Shown here one piece after another: positions 22,926 to 31,436 of a DNA stretch of 42,376 nucleotides. Location of the stretch: NCBI GenBank assembly GCA_023426225.1, contig JAFABD010000205.1, forward strand, positions 1-42,376. Reading direction: 5' to 3'. The stretch comes from Pseudomonadota bacterium. Its GTDB lineage: Bacteria; Pseudomonadota; Alphaproteobacteria; Sphingomonadales; Sphingomonadaceae. The position numbers were made by a program, and so were the translations under genes. The notes under the pieces were generated by a model. It did not search any database. It worked only from the letters and a program-made list of their open reading frames with translations, and was not told the origin of the DNA. The stretch's first letter is position 1, and the number at the start of each line of letters is the position of its first letter.

Positions 22926-23957
22926 GTGACCACCAAGCCCCTGCTCGCGACCCTGCGCGGCGAAAAACTGTCGATTCCGCCCGTCTGGCTCATGCGCCAA
23001 GCCGGTCGTTACCTTCCCGAATACCGGGCGCTCCGGGCCGAAAAGGGCGGATTCCTCGCGATGGCCATGGACAGCGCCGCCGCCGCAGAAATCACGCTTC
23101 AGCCGATCCGGCGGTTCGGGATGGACGGCGCGATTCTGTTTTCCGACATTCTGGTCGTGCCGATGGCGCTGGGACAGCGGCTGTGGTTCGAAACGGGCGA
23201 AGGCCCCCGGCTGGCGCCCGTGATTCAGGGCCAGTCGGCGCTCGACCAGCTCGAATCCGATCCGGCGCTGCTCGATCCGATCTACGAAACGGTGCGTCGG
23301 GTCCGCGCGCAGCTTCCCGCGCACACCACCTTTCTGGGCTTTGCAGGCAGCCCCTGGACGGTCGCGACCTACATGATCGCGGGGCAGGGCAGCCGTGAAC
23401 AGGCCGAGGCGCGGCGGCTCGCCTATCGCGATCCTGCGATGATGCAGGCGCTGATCGACCGGATCACCGAGACGACGATCGACTATCTCGCGGGCCAGAT
23501 CGCGGCGGGTGTCGAGGCGGTGCAACTGTTCGACAGCTGGTCGGGCAGCCTTTCGCCCGCGCAGTTCGAGCAATGGGTGATCGCCCCGACGGCGCGCATT
23601 GCCGCGGCGCTCCATGCCCGGACGCCGCACGTTCCCGTGATCGGCTTTCCGAAGGGGGCGGGCGGCAAGCTGCCGGCCTATGCGCGCGAAACCGGCGTCG
23701 ATGCGGTCGGCCTCGACGAGACGGTGGACCCGTACTGGGCCGATTCGGCGCTGCCGGAGGGGTTGCCGGTTCAGGGCAACCTCGATCCGCTCGCGCTCAT
23801 CGCCGGCGGTTCGGCGCTCGACACGGCAATCACCGCGATCCTCGGCGCGTTCGAAAACCGGCCGCACGTGTTCAATCTCGGCCATGGCATCCTGCCCGAC
23901 ACGCCGATTGCGCATGTCGAGCAACTGCTCCTCCGCCTGCGCGGGGAACCGGCATGA
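22926..23957 (+). CDS. hemE: Uroporphyrinogen decarboxylase
   Basis: Removes four carboxyl groups from uroporphyrinogen III to give coproporphyrinogen III in haem synthesis. The product is 343 residues from GTG 22926. Conserved features are PPVWLMRQAGRYLPEYR (R24, R28), the catalytic Asp74 in LFSDILVVP, and GFAGSPWTVATYM. The start is uncertain: the only good ribosome-binding site (AGGAAGG at 22902-22908) is 17 bases before GTG but 8 bases before an in-frame CTG at 22917, which would add Met-Ser-Ile. It flanks the putative origin and overlaps hemJ (ATGA). Confidence 0.95.
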   Translation: MTTKPLLATLRGEKLSIPPVWLMRQAGRYLPEYRALRAEKGGFLAMAMDSAAAAEITLQPIRRFGMDGAILFSDILVVPMALGQRLWFETGEGPRLAPVIQGQSALDQLESDPALLDPIYETVRRVRAQLPAHTTFLGFAGSPWTVATYMIAGQGSREQAEARRLAYRDPAMMQALIDRITETTIDYLAGQIAAGVEAVQLFDSWSGSLSPAQFEQWVIAPTARIAAALHARTPHVPVIGFPKGAGGKLPAYARETGVDAVGLDETVDPYWADSALPEGLPVQGNLDPLALIAGGSALDTAITAILGAFENRPHVFNLGHGILPDTPIAHVEQLLLRLRGEPA

Positions 23958-24406
23958 GCGGTCTGCTCGGCGGCGCCTATCTGTGGGTGAAGGCGTTCCA
24001 CATCATCTTCGTCATCTTCTGGATGGCGGGGCTGTTCATCCTGCCGCGCTACCTCGTGCACCATCAGGAGGCGCTGGGAAGCCCGCAGGCGGTCGATTGG
24101 GTGCGGCGGGAGGCGTTGCTGCGCCGGATGATCCTTACCCCCTCCCTGGTCGTCGTATGGGCGCTGGGGCTGCTGCTCGCGGCGCATCTGGGGCTCTTCG
24201 ACGGACAGCCGGGGCTGGGCTGGCTGCACGCCAAGCTGACGCTGGTCGTCCTGCTCAGCGGTTATCATGGCTGGGCGGTGGCCTATGCGCGCCGGCTGGC
24301 CCGCGGCGAAGGACGCCTCTCTTCGCGCACGCTGCGCATCGTCAACGAACTGCCGGCGCTCGCGGCGATCGGGATCGTCATCCTGGCGGTGGTCAAACCG
24401 TTCTGA
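23954..24406 (+). CDS. hemJ: HemJ-type protoporphyrinogen IX oxidase
   Basis: Membrane protein that oxidises protoporphyrinogen IX to protoporphyrin IX in bacteria lacking HemG/HemY. The product is 150 residues with four predicted membrane helices. Conserved features are LWVKAFHIIFVIFWMAGLF with His16 and the later LHAKLTLVV with Lys94, both positions known to matter in HemJ. ATG at 23954 overlaps the hemE stop (ATGA), so the two haem genes form a coupled pair. Confidence 0.92.
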   Translation: MSGLLGGAYLWVKAFHIIFVIFWMAGLFILPRYLVHHQEALGSPQAVDWVRREALLRRMILTPSLVVVWALGLLLAAHLGLFDGQPGLGWLHAKLTLVVLLSGYHGWAVAYARRLARGEGRLSSRTLRIVNELPALAAIGIVILAVVKPF

Positions 24407-24458
24407 TCGAATCACAGCGTTCAAGCGCAGCGCCCGCGAATCGGCAGCCGCTTGGCGG

Positions 24459-24487
24459 TTGACTTGACGCGGGCGCAGACCTAATTC
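24459..24487 (+). promoter_or_regulatory. Candidate rho promoter
   Basis: A -35 TTGACT (24459-24464) is followed after 17 bases by a weak -10 TAATTC (24482-24487). It lies in the 193-bp gap before rho, which otherwise holds only the hairpin at 24497 and no gene. Confidence 0.45.
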
Positions 24488-24496
24488 GTGGCAAAG

Positions 24497-24526
24497 GCGC
24501 CGGTCCTCCGGCGCGTCTTTCCTTTT
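24497..24526 (+). terminator. U-tailed hairpin in the rho leader
   Basis: GCGCCGG (24497-24503) pairs perfectly with CCGGCGC (24508-24514) around TCCT and is followed by GTCTTTCCTTTTC. Lying downstream of the candidate promoter and 74 bases before the rho start, it could be an attenuator for rho or the terminator of hemEJ. Confidence 0.6.
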
Positions 24527-24599
24527 CAGCCTCGCATTTCGCGCGTTTCCCGCCGATCGACGCTTCTCCCACCGCCGTACAGCAGCAGCCGGACTCTCC

Positions 24600-25856
24600 A
24601 TGCACCTCAAGGACCTCAAGAAAAAAGCGCCCGCCGAACTCGTCACCATGGCTGAGGAGCTTGGCGTCGAGAGTGCGTCGACATTGCGCAAGCAGGATCT
24701 GCTCTTCGCGATCCTCAAGGCTCAGGCCGAAAACGGCGATCAGATCATGGGTGTCGGCACGATCGAGGTGCTGCCCGACGGGTTCGGCTTCCTGCGCTCG
24801 CCCGAGGCGAATTACCTGGCCGGCCCCGACGACATCTATGTCTCGCCCAATCAGGTCCGCAAATACGGACTTCGCACCGGCGATACGGTCGAGGGTGAAA
24901 TCCGCGCACCCAAGGATGGCGAGCGCTATTTCGCGCTGACCCGCCTCGTGTCGGTCAATTTCGATGATCCCGACGCAGTACGTCACCGCGTAAACTTCGA
25001 CAACTTGACCCCGCTCTACCCCGAGGAAAAGCTCCGGCTCGACACGCTCGACCCGACGGTCAAGGACAAGTCGGCGCGTGTGATCGACATCGTCGCGCCC
25101 CAGGGCAAGGGCCAGCGCGCGCTCATCGTCGCGCCGCCTCGCGTCGGCAAGACCGTGCTGCTCCAGAATGTCGCCAAGGCGATCACCGACAATCATCCCG
25201 AAGTCTTCCTGATCGTGCTGCTCATCGACGAGCGGCCCGAGGAAGTCACCGACATGCAGCGCTCGGTGAAGGGTGAAGTCATCAGCTCGACCTTCGACGA
25301 GCCGGCCTCGCGCCACGTCCAGGTCGCCGAAATGGTGATCGAAAAGGCCAAGCGCCTCGTCGAACACAAGAAGGACGTGGTGATCCTGCTCGACTCGATC
25401 ACCCGTCTCGGCCGTGCCTACAACACCGTCGTGCCCAGCTCGGGCAAGGTGCTGACCGGCGGTGTCGACGCGAATGCCCTCCAGCGCCCGAAGCGCTTCT
25501 TCGGTGCCGCACGCAACATCGAGGAAGGCGGTTCGCTCTCGATCATCGCCACCGCACTGATCGACACCGGCAGCCGCATGGACGAAGTGATCTTCGAAGA
25601 GTTCAAGGGTACCGGTAACTCGGAAATCGTGCTCGACCGCAAGGTGGCGGACAAGCGCATCTTCCCGGCGCTCGACGTCGGCAAGTCGGGTACCCGCAAG
25701 GAAGAGCTGCTCGTCGAAAAGTCCAAGCTCACCAAGATGTGGGTGCTGCGCCGCATTCTTATGCAGATGGGCACCGTCGATGCGATGGAATTCCTTCTCG
25801 ACAAGATGAAGGATTCGAAGACCAACGACGACTTCTTCGACTCGATGAACCAGTAA
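24600..25856 (+). CDS. rho: Transcription termination factor Rho
   Basis: Hexameric RNA helicase that ends Rho-dependent transcripts. The product is 418 residues, standard size with no insertion. The N-terminal helical and cold-shock RNA-binding domain covers about 1-125 (GFGFLRSPEANYL). The ATPase has the P-loop APPRVGKT at 178-185, DERPEEVTDM, and VILLDSITRLGRAYN. ATG at 24600 matches the family start MHLKDLKKK. Its 193-bp leader carries a promoter candidate and a U-tailed hairpin. A 9-bp hairpin without a U-tract follows the stop. Confidence 0.97.
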   Translation: MHLKDLKKKAPAELVTMAEELGVESASTLRKQDLLFAILKAQAENGDQIMGVGTIEVLPDGFGFLRSPEANYLAGPDDIYVSPNQVRKYGLRTGDTVEGEIRAPKDGERYFALTRLVSVNFDDPDAVRHRVNFDNLTPLYPEEKLRLDTLDPTVKDKSARVIDIVAPQGKGQRALIVAPPRVGKTVLLQNVAKAITDNHPEVFLIVLLIDERPEEVTDMQRSVKGEVISSTFDEPASRHVQVAEMVIEKAKRLVEHKKDVVILLDSITRLGRAYNTVVPSSGKVLTGGVDANALQRPKRFFGAARNIEEGGSLSIIATALIDTGSRMDEVIFEEFKGTGNSEIVLDRKVADKRIFPALDVGKSGTRKEELLVEKSKLTKMWVLRRILMQMGTVDAMEFLLDKMKDSKTNDDFFDSMNQ

Positions 25857-25862
25857 GCCGGC

Positions 25863-25886
25863 GGTGCGGACGGCGACGTCCGCACC
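25863..25886 (+). terminator. Hairpin after rho
   Basis: GGTGCGGAC (25863-25871) and GTCCGCACC (25878-25886) form a perfect 9-bp stem with a GGCGAC loop, seven bases past the rho stop. There is no U-tract, so termination efficiency is uncertain. Confidence 0.5.
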
Positions 25887-25956
25887 CCACGGCGGCCGAG
25901 CGTCGTTACGCCCGCACGGGCTATGCGCCTCGTGCGCTTCGGTTTAGGGGAGGGGC

Positions 25957-26679
25957 ATGATCGACCTGTTCCTCACCGCCGCTGCCGCCAGCACCGGGAT
26001 CGGCTCGCCTGCCGATATCTGGGGCCACATCGTCGCCGATTTCGCCAATCTGGACAGTCCCAAGGCGCTGTCGGCCTTTCTTCAGGTCGTTCTCATCGAC
26101 ATCACGCTCGCCGGCGACAATGCGATTGTCGTCGGTGCGCTCGCCGCCGGTTTGCCCGCGGATCAGCGCCGCAAGGTCATCCTGATCGGCATCGCCGCGG
26201 CGCTCGTGCTGCGCATCGTCTTTGCGCTGGTCACCAGCTTTTTGCTCGGAATCATCGGCCTCGTCTTTGCCGGCGGGGTGCTGCTGTTGTGGGTCGCGTG
26301 GAAGATGTATCGCGAACTTCATCCGCCGCGGGGGGCTGAGACGCCCGACGATCCCAGCGATGATGATGTCTCGGGTATCCGTCCGGCGAAGAGCTTTGTC
26401 GGCGCGGCCTGGGCGGTGGCGCTTGCCGATGTCAGCATGAGCCTGGACAATGTCCTGGCGGTCGCGGGTGCCGCGCGCGAGCATCCGGGTATCCTGATCA
26501 TCGGGCTGCTGCTCGCCGTCGCGCTGATGGGGGTCGCCGCCAACGTCATCGCCAAATATATCGATCGCTACAAATGGATCGCCTATGTCGGGCTGACCGT
26601 CATCGTTTATGTGGCGGGCAAGATGATCTATGAGGGGCTTACCGACCACAAGATCGGGCTGCTTCAGCTTTTCGCCTGA
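25957..26679 (+). CDS. TerC/YjbE-family integral membrane protein
   Basis: The product is 240 residues with about seven membrane segments. The TerC-type motifs with acidic residues in membrane helices are present: DITLAGDNAIVV near 48-59 and ADVSMSLDNVLAVAGA later. Family members are linked to metal (notably manganese) export and stress, but the substrate here is unknown. ATG at 25957 follows AGGGGAGGGG. A bidirectional intrinsic terminator follows directly. Confidence 0.9.
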   Translation: MIDLFLTAAAASTGIGSPADIWGHIVADFANLDSPKALSAFLQVVLIDITLAGDNAIVVGALAAGLPADQRRKVILIGIAAALVLRIVFALVTSFLLGIIGLVFAGGVLLLWVAWKMYRELHPPRGAETPDDPSDDDVSGIRPAKSFVGAAWAVALADVSMSLDNVLAVAGAAREHPGILIIGLLLAVALMGVAANVIAKYIDRYKWIAYVGLTVIVYVAGKMIYEGLTDHKIGLLQLFA

Positions 26680-26689
26680 TGCGATGAGA

Positions 26690-26723
26690 AAAGGGCCGGG
26701 AGCATCGCTCGCCGGCCCTTTTT
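26690..26723. terminator. Bidirectional intrinsic terminator
   Basis: AAAGGGCCGG (26690-26699) pairs with CCGGCCCTTT (26712-26721), followed by T on the plus strand and, because of the flanking AAAA, a U-run on the minus strand too. It sits between the convergent terC-like and dienelactone hydrolase genes and should end both transcripts. Confidence 0.85.
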
Positions 26724-26744
26724 CATGCGTGTCGCAGCTTCCGC

Positions 26745-27446
26745 TCAGCCAAGATGCTCGGCGAAGAAGTCGCGCGTGCGCTGATCGGCCTGTTGTGCCG
26801 CAGCCTCCGAACGGCGCTTGCCCATCTCGGCGGCAAAGCCGTGGTCCTCGCCCGGATAGTCGATCAGCGTCACCCGCGGGTGATCGTCAAGCCCGGCATG
26901 CATCTTGGCCTGCACGTCGGGCGTGACGAAGTGATCGGCGCCCGCGATATGGAGGAGCAGCGGCTTGGCGATGGCGTGTTTCTCGTCGAGCAGATTGTCG
27001 ATGCCCACACCGTAATAACCGACCGATGCGTCAATATCGGTCCGTGCCGCCGTCATATAGGCCAGCCGCCCGCCAAGGCAGTAGCCGACGACGCCGACCT
27101 TGCCGTCGGCACCGATACGCGCGCGCGCCGCATGGATGCTCGCCTCGATATCCGCGATGCCCAGATCCTGGTCGAACTTCCCCATCAGGGCGAGCGCACG
27201 CTGGAACTGATCAGGGACATCGGGATCGAGTTCGACGTTCCGCTCGATCCGCCAGAACAGGTCGGGCGCGACCGCCAGATATCCCTCCGCGGCCCAGTCG
27301 TCGCACTTCTTGCGGATTCCCGGGTTCACACCGAAAATCTCCTGGATGACGATCACCGCAGCACGCGGCGTTCCTGCCGGCTCGGCAAGATAGGCGTCGA
27401 ACGCATCCTTGCCGTCGCGCGTCTCCACACGGATCATACCCGTCAT
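26745..27446 (-). CDS. Dienelactone hydrolase family protein
   Basis: Alpha/beta-hydrolase of the dienelactone hydrolase type, 233 residues. The catalytic triad is Cys123 in VGYCLGG, Asp171 in AGADHFV and His202 in GEDHGF; Glu36 in VIQEIFGV is also conserved. Substrates in this family vary widely, so no specific pathway is claimed. ATG at 27446 follows GAGAGGAA and overlaps the ogt stop (ATGA); longer in-frame extensions into ogt are rejected. Confidence 0.92.
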   Translation of the reverse strand: MTGMIRVETRDGKDAFDAYLAEPAGTPRAAVIVIQEIFGVNPGIRKKCDDWAAEGYLAVAPDLFWRIERNVELDPDVPDQFQRALALMGKFDQDLGIADIEASIHAARARIGADGKVGVVGYCLGGRLAYMTAARTDIDASVGYYGVGIDNLLDEKHAIAKPLLLHIAGADHFVTPDVQAKMHAGLDDHPRVTLIDYPGEDHGFAAEMGKRRSEAAAQQADQRTRDFFAEHLG

Positions 27447-27949
27447 AGCAACGTTCCTCTCGCATGATGCCGCTCGTGATCGAGCAGCCAGAGCTTGGTC
27501 GCGGGCCCGTCGCCCGCCGAATAATGTCCCAGTGCGCCGCCTGCGCCGAGCACGCGATGGCACGGCACGACGATGGGGAAGGGGTTGCGCGCGCAGGCCT
27601 GGCCGATCGCTCGTGCGCTCGATCCGATCTGGTGGGCGAGCATCCCGTAGCTGATGGTCATGCCGTATTCGATTGAGACGAGGCCGGCGCGCATCGCCGC
27701 TCCGCGCGGGGTCGTTGCAGGGGCAAGCGGCACGTCGAAGTCGGTTCGTTCGCCCGCCAGCCACTGCGCGATCTGTTCGGCGCCCCGCCGCACGGCACCC
27801 GCGCCGCCGCATCGCTCGGTGTCGCCATCGGCGAGAATCATGATCCGATGGAGTTGCGCGTCGTCGCCCTCGATGCGGATGGCGCCGATGGGCGTTGCGA
27901 TCAGGGCGTGGTCGCGCGCATACATGGCGATGGCCCTAGCAGTGCGCAT
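27443..27949 (-). CDS. ogt: Methylated-DNA--protein-cysteine methyltransferase (Ogt type)
   Basis: Repairs O6-alkylguanine by transferring the alkyl group to its own cysteine. The product is 168 residues. The acceptor Cys130 lies in the signature PIVVPCHRVLG. A short N-terminal domain precedes it. ATG at 27949 is preceded by GAGGGGG; ATG at 27925 (MYARDHAL) is a plausible alternative. It diverges from the DUF6489 gene by 27 bp and is coupled to the dienelactone hydrolase gene. I see no Ada-type operator or LexA box. Confidence 0.93.
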   Translation of the reverse strand: MRTARAIAMYARDHALIATPIGAIRIEGDDAQLHRIMILADGDTERCGGAGAVRRGAEQIAQWLAGERTDFDVPLAPATTPRGAAMRAGLVSIEYGMTISYGMLAHQIGSSARAIGQACARNPFPIVVPCHRVLGAGGALGHYSAGDGPATKLWLLDHERHHARGTLL

Positions 27950-27976
27950 GGGGCCCCCTCAAGCGGAGAAGCGGCG

Positions 27977-28222
27977 ATGAAGATCAATGTCGAGGTCGAA
28001 TGCACGCCCGAGGAAGCGCGTCGTGCCATGGGGTTGCCCGACCTCTCGCCGGTTCATGAACGCTATATCGCGATGATGGTCGAGGCGATCGACAAGCAGG
28101 GTAGTCCCGAAGCGTTCGAGGTGCTGCTTCGCAACTGGGCGCCGATGGGCGAGGCGGGGATGAAGCTGTGGCGCGGGCTGTTCGAGGCGAGCACTGGCGG
28201 GGGCACCAAGTCGGGCGGCTGA
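27977..28222 (+). CDS. DUF6489 family small protein
   Basis: The product is 81 residues with MKINVEVECTPEEARRAMG and a helical remainder ending in a Gly/Ser-rich tail. I recognise it as a small sphingomonad family often found beside mnmE; its function is unknown. ATG at 27977 follows a GGAGAAG site. The stop is only 3 bp before the mnmE start, so it is very probably cotranscribed. Confidence 0.8.
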   Translation: MKINVEVECTPEEARRAMGLPDLSPVHERYIAMMVEAIDKQGSPEAFEVLLRNWAPMGEAGMKLWRGLFEASTGGGTKSGG

Positions 28223-28225
28223 GCG

Positions 28226-29521
28226 ATGGATACGATTTTCGCGTTGTCGAGCGGGACGCTCCCCGCCGGGATTGCAGTGGTGCGCATCAGCGGCCCCGAC
28301 GCCTTTGCCGCGGCGCAGGCGCTGGCAGGAAGTCTGCCCGAGCCGCGCCGCGCCGCCGTCCGGGCGCTGCGCGACGCTGATGGCACGCTGCTCGACCGCG
28401 GTCTGGTGCTGTGCTTCCCCGGGCCGGCAACCGCGACGGGCGAGGATCTGTGCGAACTGCATCTGCATGGTGGACGCGCGGTGGTCCGCGCGGTCGAGGC
28501 GGCGTTGGCGCGCCGGCCGGGGTTGCGTCAGGCCGAGCCGGGTGAGTTTACGCGCCGCGCGCTGATGAACGGGCGCATCGATCTCAGCGAGGCTGAAGGG
28601 CTGGGCGACCTGCTGACCGCAGAGACGGAGGCGCAGCGGCGGGTCGCATTGCGGGCGGCCGAAGGCGGCATCCGACGTGAGGTCGAGCAATGGACCGCTG
28701 TGGCACTCGGGATATCGGCGGCGGTCGAAGCCGTGCTCGATCACGGCGATGAGGCTGACGTCGTCGATACCGGCGGGGACGATCCGCTTCCGGCCTTGCG
28801 CGCGCGTGCTGCGGAATTGGCGGGCGCGATCGCTGCCGTCGTGGCGCGGCCACCAGTCGAACGACTGCGCGACGGGTTTCGCGTCGTGCTGGCGGGGCCG
28901 CCCAACGCGGGCAAGTCGACGCTGCTCAACGCGCTCGCCGGACGTGAGGCGGCCATTGTTTCGCCGCTCGCGGGCACGACGCGCGACCGGATCGAGGTGC
29001 CGGTTTCACGTGGAACGTTCGCCTTCGTCTTTATCGACACCGCGGGCCTGCACGATGCACCCACCGATGTCGTCGAGGCGATCGGGATCGATCGCGCGCA
29101 GGACGCGATCGCTGCCGCCGATCTGGTGCTCTGGCTGGGCGACGGGCCGCCGCCGCAGCATCCGGGGTTGGTGCGCGTGTATCCGCGCGCCGATCTGCCC
29201 GAGCGGAAAGGCGGCGGAAGCGGCGATGCGGTGCGCGTCTCGGCGGCAACGGGGGCGGGGGTCGACACGCTCTGGGCCGAAATCGAGCGACGGGTTGCAC
29301 CGCTCGCGCCGCCGCCGGATCTGCCCGCGCTCAACCAGCGCCAGCGTGCGCTCGCAAGCCAGGCGGCCGACGCACTGAGCCGCGCCGCCGCTCTGACCGA
29401 CCCGCTGCTGTTTGCCGAGGAGGTGCGCGCGGCCCTGCGCAGCTTTGACGCGATCACCGGGCGGGCCGGGGTAGAGGCAATGCTCGATGCGCTGTTCAGC
29501 CGCTTTTGCATCGGCAAATAG
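28226..29521 (+). CDS. mnmE: tRNA modification GTPase MnmE
   Basis: With MnmG it installs the carboxymethylaminomethyl or aminomethyl group on U34 of certain tRNAs. The product is 431 residues. It has the N-terminal formyl-THF-binding domain, the P-loop GPPNAGKST at 224-232, DTAGLHD, and the C-terminal CIGK. The usual G4 NKxD motif is replaced by PRAD at 320-323, so guanine recognition may be altered; this seems shared by relatives but I could not verify that. A parS-like site (29002-29017) lies within the coding sequence. Confidence 0.96.
   Translation: MDTIFALSSGTLPAGIAVVRISGPDAFAAAQALAGSLPEPRRAAVRALRDADGTLLDRGLVLCFPGPATATGEDLCELHLHGGRAVVRAVEAALARRPGLRQAEPGEFTRRALMNGRIDLSEAEGLGDLLTAETEAQRRVALRAAEGGIRREVEQWTAVALGISAAVEAVLDHGDEADVVDTGGDDPLPALRARAAELAGAIAAVVARPPVERLRDGFRVVLAGPPNAGKSTLLNALAGREAAIVSPLAGTTRDRIEVPVSRGTFAFVFIDTAGLHDAPTDVVEAIGIDRAQDAIAAADLVLWLGDGPPPQHPGLVRVYPRADLPERKGGGSGDAVRVSAATGAGVDTLWAEIERRVAPLAPPPDLPALNQRQRALASQAADALSRAAALTDPLLFAEEVRAALRSFDAITGRAGVEAMLDALFSRFCIGK
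29002..29017. promoter_or_regulatory. parS: parS-like site 1 (in mnmE)
   Basis: GGTTTCACGTGGAACG matches the ParB-site consensus TGTTTCACGTGAAACA at 13 of 16 positions with an intact CACGTG core. It encodes Val-Ser-Arg-Gly-Thr in mnmE. Confidence 0.65.
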
Positions 29522-29528
29522 GCCCCCG

Positions 29529-29544
29529 AGTTTCACGTGGAACA
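29529..29544. promoter_or_regulatory. parS: parS-like site 2 (mnmE-mnmG gap)
   Basis: AGTTTCACGTGGAACA matches the parS consensus at 14 of 16 positions. It occupies the 82-bp gap between mnmE and mnmG, where no coding constraint explains it. Confidence 0.8.
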
Positions 29545-29603
29545 GCGTGGCGCGGGCGAACGCTTTTGACGTTCGCCTCGTCACCCGCTAAGCGCCGGAA
29601 CAC

Positions 29604-31436
29604 ATGCAATTCGATGTCATCGTGATCGGTGGCGGCCATGCCGGTACCGAGGCAGCGGCCGCCGCCGCGCGCCGTGGGGCGCGCACTGCGTTGCTCAGCT
29701 TCGACCTTGCGAAGCTGGGCGCGATGTCGTGCAACCCCGCGATCGGCGGTCTCGGCAAGGGGCATCTGGTCCGCGAGGTCGACGCCTTTGACGGTCTGAT
29801 CGGACGCGCCGCCGATGCTGCGGCAATCCATTACCGGATGCTCAATCGGTCCAAGGGCACCGCCGTTCAGGGCCCGCGTGTCCAGGCCGATCGTCGGCGC
29901 TATGCGGGCGCCATCCAGGCAATGCTTGCGGCGCAGCCGGAGCTGACGCTTGTTGCGGGTGAGGCTGCGGCGCTGATCGTCAACGGCGGGTGCGTCGTCG
30001 GGGTGCGGCTGCGCGACGGAACAGCGTTGGCGTCGCGCGCAGTTGTGCTCGCTACCGGCACCTTTCTGGGCGGTCGCATTTTTCGCGGCGAAGAGCAGCT
30101 CGAGGGAGGGCGGATCGACGAAGCGGCGGCGACCGAACTCGCGGCGCAGTTGCGCGAACTCGCCCTGCCGATGGCGCGGCTGAAGACCGGCACGCCGCCA
30201 CGGCTGGACGGGCGGACGATCGACTGGGCGCGCCTTGCCGAACAGCCTTCGGATGTCGAGCCCTGGACGATGTCGCCGATGACGTCGCGGCGACTGCTGC
30301 CGCAACTTCATTGCGGCGTGACGCGGACGACGCTCGCGACGCACGACGCGATCCGCGCGGGACTCGATCGGTCGCCGTTGTTCAGCGGTGCGATCGAGGG
30401 GCAGGGGCCGCGCTATTGCCCTTCGATCGAGGACAAGATTCACCGCTTCGGCGATCGTGACGGTCATCAGATCTTCCTCGAACCCGAAGGGCTCGACACG
30501 CCGCTCGTCTATCCGAACGGGCTTTCGACCTCGCTGCCTGTCGACGTGCAGGGGGCGATGATTGCCTCGATTCCGGGGCTCAAGCAGACGAGCATCGTCA
30601 CGCCAGGCTATGCGGTCGAATATGACTATATCGACCCGCGCGCGCTCGACGCGACGCTCGGTCTGGCCGCCATGCCCGGCCTGTTCTTCGCCGGCCAGAT
30701 CAACGGCACGACTGGTTACGAGGAAGCGGCGGGGCAAGGGCTGGTTGCCGGCATCAACGCGGCGGGCCACGCGCTCGGGCTCGCGCCGTTGGTGCTTGAT
30801 CGTGCCACCAGCTATCTGGGCGTGATGATTGACGACCTCGTCCTCCACGGCGTTACCGAGCCCTACCGGATGCTCACCGCCCGCGCCGAGTTCCGGCTCC
30901 GACTTCGCGCCGATAATGCCGAAACCCGGCTTGGCCCCATTGCGGACGAAGCGGGTGTGCTGGGTGCTGAACGGCGGGCGCGGCTTGAAGCGCGCACGGC
31001 GACGCGCGCGCTGCTCGATCGTCATTATGCCGCACCCGTCACCGCCTCGGCGTTGCGCGCGCGCGGCGCCGACGTCGCGCTCGACGGCGGACGGCGATCG
31101 GCGCGCGACTGGCTACGCTTTCCGGCGGTCACGCTCGCGCATCTTGGGCCGCAGCCCGATGTCGATCCGGATCTGCTCGCCGAGTTTGTCGAAGACGCGC
31201 GCTATGCGCCCTATCTCGAACGCCAGGCTGCCGACGTTGCTCAGCTTCGCGCGAATGACGCCATCGTGCTTCCGGAGGCGCTGGACTATGCCGCCATCCC
31301 CGGCCTATCGAACGAGATGGTCGAGCGCCTCGGTGCGGCCCGTCCCGCAACGCTCGGGGCCGCCGCACGCGTTCGCGGGATCACCCCCGCGGCGCTCTCG
31401 GCGATCCTGCTTCATGCGCGGCGGCCGCGGCCATGA
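29604..31436 (+). CDS. mnmG: tRNA modification enzyme MnmG (GidA)
   Basis: FAD-dependent partner of MnmE in U34 tRNA modification. The product is 610 residues, normal size. The FAD-binding GGGHAGTEAA is near residues 9-18, the family block CNPAIGGLGKGHLVREVDA follows, and the C-terminal domain ends ...ALSAILLHARR. ATG at 29604 gives the expected MQFDVIVIGGG start. It is 82 bp after mnmE and heads the overlapping chain mnmG-rsmG-parA-parB. Confidence 0.97.
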   Translation: MQFDVIVIGGGHAGTEAAAAAARRGARTALLSFDLAKLGAMSCNPAIGGLGKGHLVREVDAFDGLIGRAADAAAIHYRMLNRSKGTAVQGPRVQADRRRYAGAIQAMLAAQPELTLVAGEAAALIVNGGCVVGVRLRDGTALASRAVVLATGTFLGGRIFRGEEQLEGGRIDEAAATELAAQLRELALPMARLKTGTPPRLDGRTIDWARLAEQPSDVEPWTMSPMTSRRLLPQLHCGVTRTTLATHDAIRAGLDRSPLFSGAIEGQGPRYCPSIEDKIHRFGDRDGHQIFLEPEGLDTPLVYPNGLSTSLPVDVQGAMIASIPGLKQTSIVTPGYAVEYDYIDPRALDATLGLAAMPGLFFAGQINGTTGYEEAAGQGLVAGINAAGHALGLAPLVLDRATSYLGVMIDDLVLHGVTEPYRMLTARAEFRLRLRADNAETRLGPIADEAGVLGAERRARLEARTATRALLDRHYAAPVTASALRARGADVALDGGRRSARDWLRFPAVTLAHLGPQPDVDPDLLAEFVEDARYAPYLERQAADVAQLRANDAIVLPEALDYAAIPGLSNEMVERLGAARPATLGAAARVRGITPAALSAILLHARRPRP

